Below, piece after piece: positions 5,392 through 7,600 of a DNA stretch of 7,600 nucleotides. The stretch comes from RYN-111 sp046723735 (GTDB lineage: Bacteria; Actinomycetota; Actinomycetes; Mycobacteriales; SCTD01): the NCBI GenBank assembly GCA_046723735.1, contig JBKOVB010000091.1, positions 1-7,600 on the forward strand, given 5' to 3'. Made by a program: the position numbers and the translations under genes. Numbering within the stretch: the first letter of the stretch is position 1; each line of letters opens with the position of its first letter. A model generated the notes under the pieces. That model was not told the origin of the DNA, searched no databases, and saw only the letters and a program-made list of their open reading frames with translations.

Positions 5392-6161
5392 CAGGGGGTG
5401 CGGCTGACCTGCTGCGTGCTGCTCGCGTAGAAGCGGGTCATCACGCCGTCGCTGGCCCGCAGGCAGTACGACGAGGCGTCGGCGTGCACGACCGTGACCG
5501 TCACCCCGGTGGCGGGGCGGAAGTGGCTGGGGGCCAGCGCCGCCGCGCCGTAGGTGCCGTAGACGTCGTGGTACTGCTGCTCGACCCGCCCCGCCACCTG
5601 CAAGGTCTGCCCGACGGGGGTTGCCTCGTCGATCCCACCGGCGAGGACGGAGACGACGAGCACGACGACGCCGGCGCTGATGACGAGCCCGACGTAACCG
5701 AGGAACAGCCCCCACCGGCTCCACACGAAGGGCTTCAAGCCGGCGCGCCGTGAGCGGGAGCGGGAGAGGTGGCCGAGCACGATCGCCGGGACGCTGAGGC
5801 CCACGAGGCCGAGGCCGAAGCTCCACAGGCCGAGCGCGTAGCCGGTCTCGCTCGTCGGTGCGTAGGCCGGGGCCGGGGGAGCAGGAGGGGGCATCGGCGG
5901 CGCGCCCGTGGTGCCAGGGGGCGCGAAGGCGGCCTCGGGGTGCGCCGCGACCAGCTGAGCCTGCTGGGCCGCCCACGCGGCGTACTGCCGGGCACGCTCG
6001 GCCTCCACGGCCTGCTCCGCCGACAGCTGCTCGCGAGCGAGCTCCTGCTGTCGCTGCGGGGCTAGGTCCTTGGCGAACCAGGCGGTTCCGTCCCACCAGC
6101 GGCTGCCGTCGTCGCTCCACTGCGGCCGGCTCGGCGACAGGGGCGCGGGCTCGTCGGTCAT
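5388..6161 (-). CDS. Two-TM membrane protein: W-rich N-terminus, DUF4190-like core, pilin-like C-terminal domain
   Basis: I recognise the parts of this 257-residue protein but not a named function. Residues 14-29 (QWSDDGSRWWDGTAWF) resemble the tryptophan motif of actinobacterial DUF2510-type modules. Residues 35-72 are Gln/Ala/Glu-rich and probably a helix or coiled coil; 79-102 are a proline-rich linker. Residues 108-131 (GYALGLWSFGLGLVGLSVPAIVLGHL) and 151-174 are two transmembrane segments with the basic loop SRSRSRRAGLK between, a DUF4190-like layout. The outer region (178-257) contains QYHDVYGTYGAAALAPSHF and TVTVVHADASSYCLRASDG, reminiscent of the C-terminal beta domain of type IV pilin-like proteins. 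Cys233 and Cys257 (the last residue) could form a disulfide. No ribosome binding site is visible before the ATG at 6161; the nearest AGGAG is about 25 nt upstream. It is divergent from the zinc-ribbon gene, 75 bp away, and may share a promoter region with it. The domain labels are from memory of motif patterns. Confidence 0.85.
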   Translation of the reverse strand: MTDEPAPLSPSRPQWSDDGSRWWDGTAWFAKDLAPQRQQELAREQLSAEQAVEAERARQYAAWAAQQAQLVAAHPEAAFAPPGTTGAPPMPPPAPPAPAYAPTSETGYALGLWSFGLGLVGLSVPAIVLGHLSRSRSRRAGLKPFVWSRWGLFLGYVGLVISAGVVVLVVSVLAGGIDEATPVGQTLQVAGRVEQQYHDVYGTYGAAALAPSHFRPATGVTVTVVHADASSYCLRASDGVMTRFYASSTQQVSRTPC

Positions 6162-6236
6162 GGCGGGGTGTTCGCTGCGGTGTCCTGATCTCCTGCGGCG
6201 GTCAAGCCTCGGTGCTCACGCGCCGACAACGGACGC

Positions 6237-6890
6237 ATGGCTCTGCTCTGCCCTGTCGGTCACCCGCCCGGTGTCGGGACGTCGTACTGCCGGCTGTGCG
6301 GCCGCGACTACGTCGAGGTCCCGGACGCGCCGGACGTCGCGGTGCCTGAGGCGGTGGCGGTTCCGGCTCCGGTGGCCGCGCCGGTGCTGGCGCCCCCGGC
6401 GGCTCCGGTCGTGGCGCCCCCGGCCGCTCCCGTCATGGCGCCGCCGCCCCCGCCACCCGCTCCCCTTGCTCCTGCTCCTGCGGCCACGCCTGTCGCCCCC
6501 TCCGCCGCGCCGGTCGTGCCCTGGGGCCAGACGGGTCCGGCGCCGGTGATGACGCCCCCGCCGCCCCCGCCTGCGCAGGTCGTCCCGATGCCACCGGCAG
6601 CCACGCCGCTTGCCCCCGTCCCCGGTTCGCCGGTGCCGGACGTGCAGACGCCCGCTGCCTCGGCCGTCGTGACCGACCACGTGCCGCGCCACCAAGTGGC
6701 GCTGCCGCTCGTCCCCGCCCCGGCCGCGGAGCAGGAGGAGGCCGTGGCCGAGGAGGAGCCGGTGGCCGAGGAGGAGGCGCCGTCCGCCGTACGTGCTGCG
6801 GTCGACCGCACCCAGCTGCTCGCCGCCGGCGGTGTCGGGCTGCTCAGCGGGGTCGTCGGCTCCGTCGTGGTGCATGCACTGCTCGGCTGA
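6237..6890 (+). CDS. Zinc-ribbon, proline-rich, C-terminally membrane-anchored protein
   Basis: This is a 217-residue protein of unknown function. The N-terminus CPVGHPPGVGTSYCRLCGRDY has Cys5, His9, Cys18 and Cys21 arranged as a small zinc ribbon. This CPxGH...YCxxCG signature recalls N-terminal ribbons of some actinobacterial FHA or VWA signalling proteins (recalled, not checked). Residues 32-140 are an Ala/Pro/Val low-complexity linker with two runs of six or seven prolines (about 69-74 and 107-112). Residues 165-181 are acidic (EEAVAEEEPVAEEEAP). The C-terminus (about 194-216, LLAAGGVGLLSGVVGSVVVHALL) is a single hydrophobic segment with only a residue or so after it, so the protein is probably tail-anchored with the ribbon in the cytoplasm. 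There is no FHA or enzymatic domain. The ribbon supports the frame; the start at 6237 lacks a clear ribosome binding site. It diverges from the DUF4190-like gene and lies 61 bp before the macrodomain gene. Confidence 0.78.
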   Translation: MALLCPVGHPPGVGTSYCRLCGRDYVEVPDAPDVAVPEAVAVPAPVAAPVLAPPAAPVVAPPAAPVMAPPPPPPAPLAPAPAATPVAPSAAPVVPWGQTGPAPVMTPPPPPPAQVVPMPPAATPLAPVPGSPVPDVQTPAASAVVTDHVPRHQVALPLVPAPAAEQEEAVAEEEPVAEEEAPSAVRAAVDRTQLLAAGGVGLLSGVVGSVVVHALLG

Positions 6891-6914
6891 GCGAAGTTCA
6901 CCAGTTCGGGGAGG

Positions 6915-6944
6915 GTGACGTCGCCCGTGGCTGGGCACTAGAAC
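6915..6944 (+). promoter_or_regulatory. Candidate promoter giving a leaderless macrodomain mRNA
   Basis: GTGACG (6915-6920) and TAGAAC (6939-6944) with an 18-bp spacer resemble a housekeeping actinobacterial promoter, though both hexamers are imperfect. Initiation 7 bp after the -10 would fall at 6951-6952, the first base of the GTG start codon. No Shine-Dalgarno sequence precedes that codon, which fits a leaderless transcript. Confidence 0.35.
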
Positions 6945-6951
6945 GGGACCC

Positions 6952-7443
6952 GTGGAGCTCGAGCTGGTCCGCGGGGACATCACGCGCCAGCTCGTCGACG
7001 CCGTCGTGACCGCGGCGAACACCGGTCTCCGAGGGGGCGGCGGCGTCGACGGGGCGGTGCACCGGGCGGCAGGGCCTGCGCTGCTGGCGGCCTGCCGCCC
7101 GCTCGCGCCCTGCCCGGCCGGGGCAGCCGTGGTGACGCCGGCGTTCGACCTCGCCCCGATCCGGTGGGTCATCCACGCCGTGGGGCCCGTGTACGGCGGA
7201 CCTGCCGACGCGCCGGTGCTGGCCTCGGCCTACACCTCGTCGCTCGCGCGCGCGGACGAGGTGGGCGCGCGCTCGGTGGCGTTCCCGGCGATCTCCACCG
7301 GCGTGTACGGCTACCCGCGCGACGAGGCGGCGCAGGTGTCGGTGGCGGCGCTGCGAGCCGCTGACACCCGCGTGGAGCGCGTGCTGCTGGTCGCGTACGA
7401 CGAGGCCACCGCCCTCGCGTGGGAGCGCGCCCTCGCGGCGTGA
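6952..7443 (+). CDS. Macrodomain protein, YmdB-type O-acetyl-ADP-ribose deacetylase
   Basis: This 163-residue single-domain macrodomain is expected to bind ADP-ribose and hydrolyse O-acetyl-ADP-ribose or remove mono-ADP-ribose from proteins in the cytoplasm. Motifs in order are RGDIT (7-11), AANTGLRGGGGVDGAVHRAAGP (21-42), IHAVGPVY (74-81) and SVAFPAISTGVYGYP (108-122), with YDEATALAWERAL at the C-terminus, all matching the E. coli YmdB layout. Asn23 and Asp33 correspond to the YmdB catalytic pair Asn25/Asp35. The usual NAAN begins with Thr here (TAAN, Thr20), a mild departure at a non-catalytic position. The start is GTG at 6952, directly before the first beta strand; an earlier start would add no family sequence, and no ribosome binding site is seen. 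It follows the zinc-ribbon gene by 61 bp on the same strand but probably has its own promoter. I see no ADP-ribosyltransferase partner in the window. Confidence 0.94.
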   Translation: MELELVRGDITRQLVDAVVTAANTGLRGGGGVDGAVHRAAGPALLAACRPLAPCPAGAAVVTPAFDLAPIRWVIHAVGPVYGGPADAPVLASAYTSSLARADEVGARSVAFPAISTGVYGYPRDEAAQVSVAALRAADTRVERVLLVAYDEATALAWERALAA

Positions 7444-7498
7444 ACGGATACGCGCCGCGCCGGGCGGGACTGTCGGACCTGGGTGGCACGGTCGTGGT

Positions 7499-7600
7499 GT
7501 GAGGACGCATCCCGCCGCCCAAAACGGGTATGTCGGTCAGGTGGCCGGCGGTGACCTGGGGGTCCTGCCGCGCGTCCCGGTTGGGGCGTTCGACGAGGTG
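7499..7600 (+). CDS. Possible 5' end of a gene running off the right edge
   Basis: A GTG at 7499 opens a frame that stays open to the window end (34 codons, translation beginning VRTHPAAQNGYVGQVAGGD). About four fifths of the codons end in G or C, as expected for a real gene here. There is no ribosome binding site and the fragment matches nothing I recognise. Other frames across this stretch are also partly open. The 55 bp after the macrodomain stop show no clear terminator. Confidence 0.3.
   Translation, partial: MRTHPAAQNGYVGQVAGGDLGVLPRVPVGAFDEV

Noticed and set aside
2932..6120. Very long (1062 codon) minus-strand open frame
   Set aside because: It runs antisense through the acylase and into the DUF4190-like gene in another frame. 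Its Arg/Gly/Val-rich translation has no recognisable domain, whereas the plus-strand frame carries all acylase catalytic residues. It is a high-GC shadow.
6892..6908. CGAA...TTCG inverted repeat after the zinc-ribbon gene as a terminator
   Set aside because: Only 4 bp of pairing and no run of T; not convincing.
6216..7172. 318-codon minus-strand frame over the zinc-ribbon and macrodomain genes
   Set aside because: Low-complexity Arg/Gly/His translation opposite two supported genes; a shadow of the proline-rich linker.

Overview
The window is chromosomal DNA from a high-GC actinobacterium. Third codon positions are strongly GC-biased, GTG starts are common, the LexA repressor is of the actinobacterial type, and its operators are of the TCGAAC-N4-GTTCGA class. 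I cannot place it to genus. There are no rRNA or tRNA genes, insertion sequences, phage genes or CRISPR arrays. The gene order looks like ordinary chromosome with a few less-characterised lineage genes.

Left part (1-2220): an exported, very acidic low-complexity repeat protein (minus strand, ending in a strong hairpin) lies downstream of lexA (minus strand). lexA is divergent from a small membrane-anchored LysM protein (plus strand). The 193-bp gap between those two starts holds one perfect SOS box beside the LysM gene and one one-mismatch SOS box on the lexA side. This is the classic SOS regulatory node in which LexA represses itself and a cell-division inhibitor (DivS/ChiZ/YneA-type arrangement).

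Middle part (2198-5391): a thioredoxin-type glutathione peroxidase (minus strand) converges on the LysM gene across a 20-bp gap that holds a hairpin. After a 279-bp hairpin-rich gap comes a large secreted Ntn-hydrolase acylase of the aculeacin A acylase/AhlM/PvdQ group. It carries every catalytic residue I could place by spacing from the nucleophile serine.

Right part (5388-7600): a two-TM protein with a W-rich N-terminus, a DUF4190-like core and a pilin-like outer domain (minus strand) shares the palindrome CTAG with the acylase as mutual stop codons. Divergent from it is a zinc-ribbon/proline-rich/tail-anchored protein (plus strand). A YmdB-type macrodomain protein follows, probably made from a leaderless mRNA. 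A possible gene start runs off the right edge.

The best-supported joint function is the lexA/LysM SOS pair. The other genes look like independent envelope, redox and ADP-ribose functions. I see no convincing new multi-gene defence or mobile system. The least explained parts are the acidic repeat protein, the DUF4190/pilin-like fusion facing the zinc-ribbon protein, and the structured gap upstream of the peroxidase.
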